From an uncultured Hyphomicrobiales bacterium (GTDB lineage Bacteria > Pseudomonadota > Alphaproteobacteria > Rhizobiales > Beijerinckiaceae): DNA of 64,000 nucleotides. Positions within the stretch are counted from its first letter, which is position 1, and every line of letters starts with the position of its first letter. The position numbers and the translations under genes are program-made. The stretch lies in the NCBI GenBank assembly GCA_903847605.1, contig CAINED010000014.1:91865-155864 (forward strand). Direction: 5' to 3'. Below the pieces are notes generated by a model. That model was not told where the DNA came from. It searched no databases and saw nothing but the letters and a program-made list of their open reading frames with translations. This document shows positions 63,925 to 64,000 of this stretch, in pieces.

Positions 63925-64000
63925 GAGCGCGTAGCTCAGCCGGTAGAGCATCTGACTTTTAATCAGAGGGTCCCGGGTTCGAATCCCGGCGCGCTCACCA
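63925..64000 (+). tRNA. tRNA-Lys (anticodon UUU)
   Basis: A 76-nt tRNA with perfect acceptor arms GAGCGCG/CGCGCTC, discriminator A and encoded CCA ending exactly at the window edge. Anticodon stem TCTGA/TCAGA with loop CTTTTAA, T-arm GGGTTCGAATCCC. A weak TTGACC/TATAGC pair (63814-63840, spacing 15) lies upstream. Confidence 0.97.

Overview
The window is a high-GC alphaproteobacterial chromosome segment, most likely from the Hyphomicrobiales (Rhizobiales). This placement is inferred from gene order and gene families, not from a database search. The main pointers are the order tRNA-Leu / tig / clpP / clpX / lon / tRNA-Val ... tRNA-Asp / nuoA-N / birA / ribonuclease J / methylmalonyl-CoA epimerase / DUF1467 / tRNA-Lys, an RpoH-like promoter before lon, and many TRAP, TctC and ABC solute-binding proteins.

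Layout. (1) 1-2.3 kb: the 5' part of a secreted GlcG/HbpS-like protein, a multispanning membrane protein and a GtrA-like protein. (2) 2.3-10.8 kb: core proteostasis block: tRNA-Leu(UAG), trigger factor, three small unknown genes on the minus strand, ClpP, ClpX and Lon. (3) 10.8-42.4 kb: accessory region bounded by tRNA-Val(UAC) and tRNA-Asp(GUC). It carries a minus-strand run of tailoring or degradative enzymes (2OG-Fe(II) oxygenase, FkbM methyltransferase, GST, P450, MetE-like protein, orphan binding protein). It also holds a phthalate-4,5-dioxygenase-like set (oxygenase, divergent reductase and dihydrodiol dehydrogenase, MarR regulator); an orphan AapJ-like binding protein; an L,D-transpeptidase with a lipoprotein; an ornithine-cyclodeaminase-like enzyme; a cytochrome c with a propeller/haem protein interrupted by an amber codon; a complete TRAP transporter; a solitary EutA-like gene with a bicupin; a TctC protein; an OpuC-type ABC system with fused permease and binding protein; a flavin monooxygenase; nadC with a second FkbM gene; and a ClpP-fold periplasmic protein. 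(4) 42.5-59.8 kb: a two-part chromate transporter and the full 14-gene complex I operon, interrupted by four non-nuo genes. (5) 59.8-64 kb: biotin ligase, RNase J, methylmalonyl-CoA epimerase, a membrane protein with a cyclic-nucleotide-binding domain, DUF1467 and tRNA-Lys(UUU).

How the genes work together. ClpXP, Lon and trigger factor form the protein quality-control block. The nuo genes encode one proton-pumping NADH:quinone oxidoreductase and are mostly coupled by ATGA, GTGA or TGATG overlaps. Two extra genes there look foreign: a four-helix-bundle (23S-rRNA-IVS-type) gene framed by inverted repeats between nuoC and nuoD, and an AT-rich membrane-protein gene fitted with overlapping start and stop codons between nuoF and nuoG. 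In the dioxygenase cluster, two related palindromes (TTAG-N4-CTAA) in the divergent control region are good candidate operators for the MarR protein encoded three genes away.

The sequence most worth follow-up: the two foreign-looking genes in the nuo operon, the in-frame amber codon in the signal peptide at 26422, the paired MarR-type operators, the P450/GST/FkbM/2OG operon, and the replacement of the usual lon-hupB-tRNA-nuo junction by about 31 kb of accessory genes.
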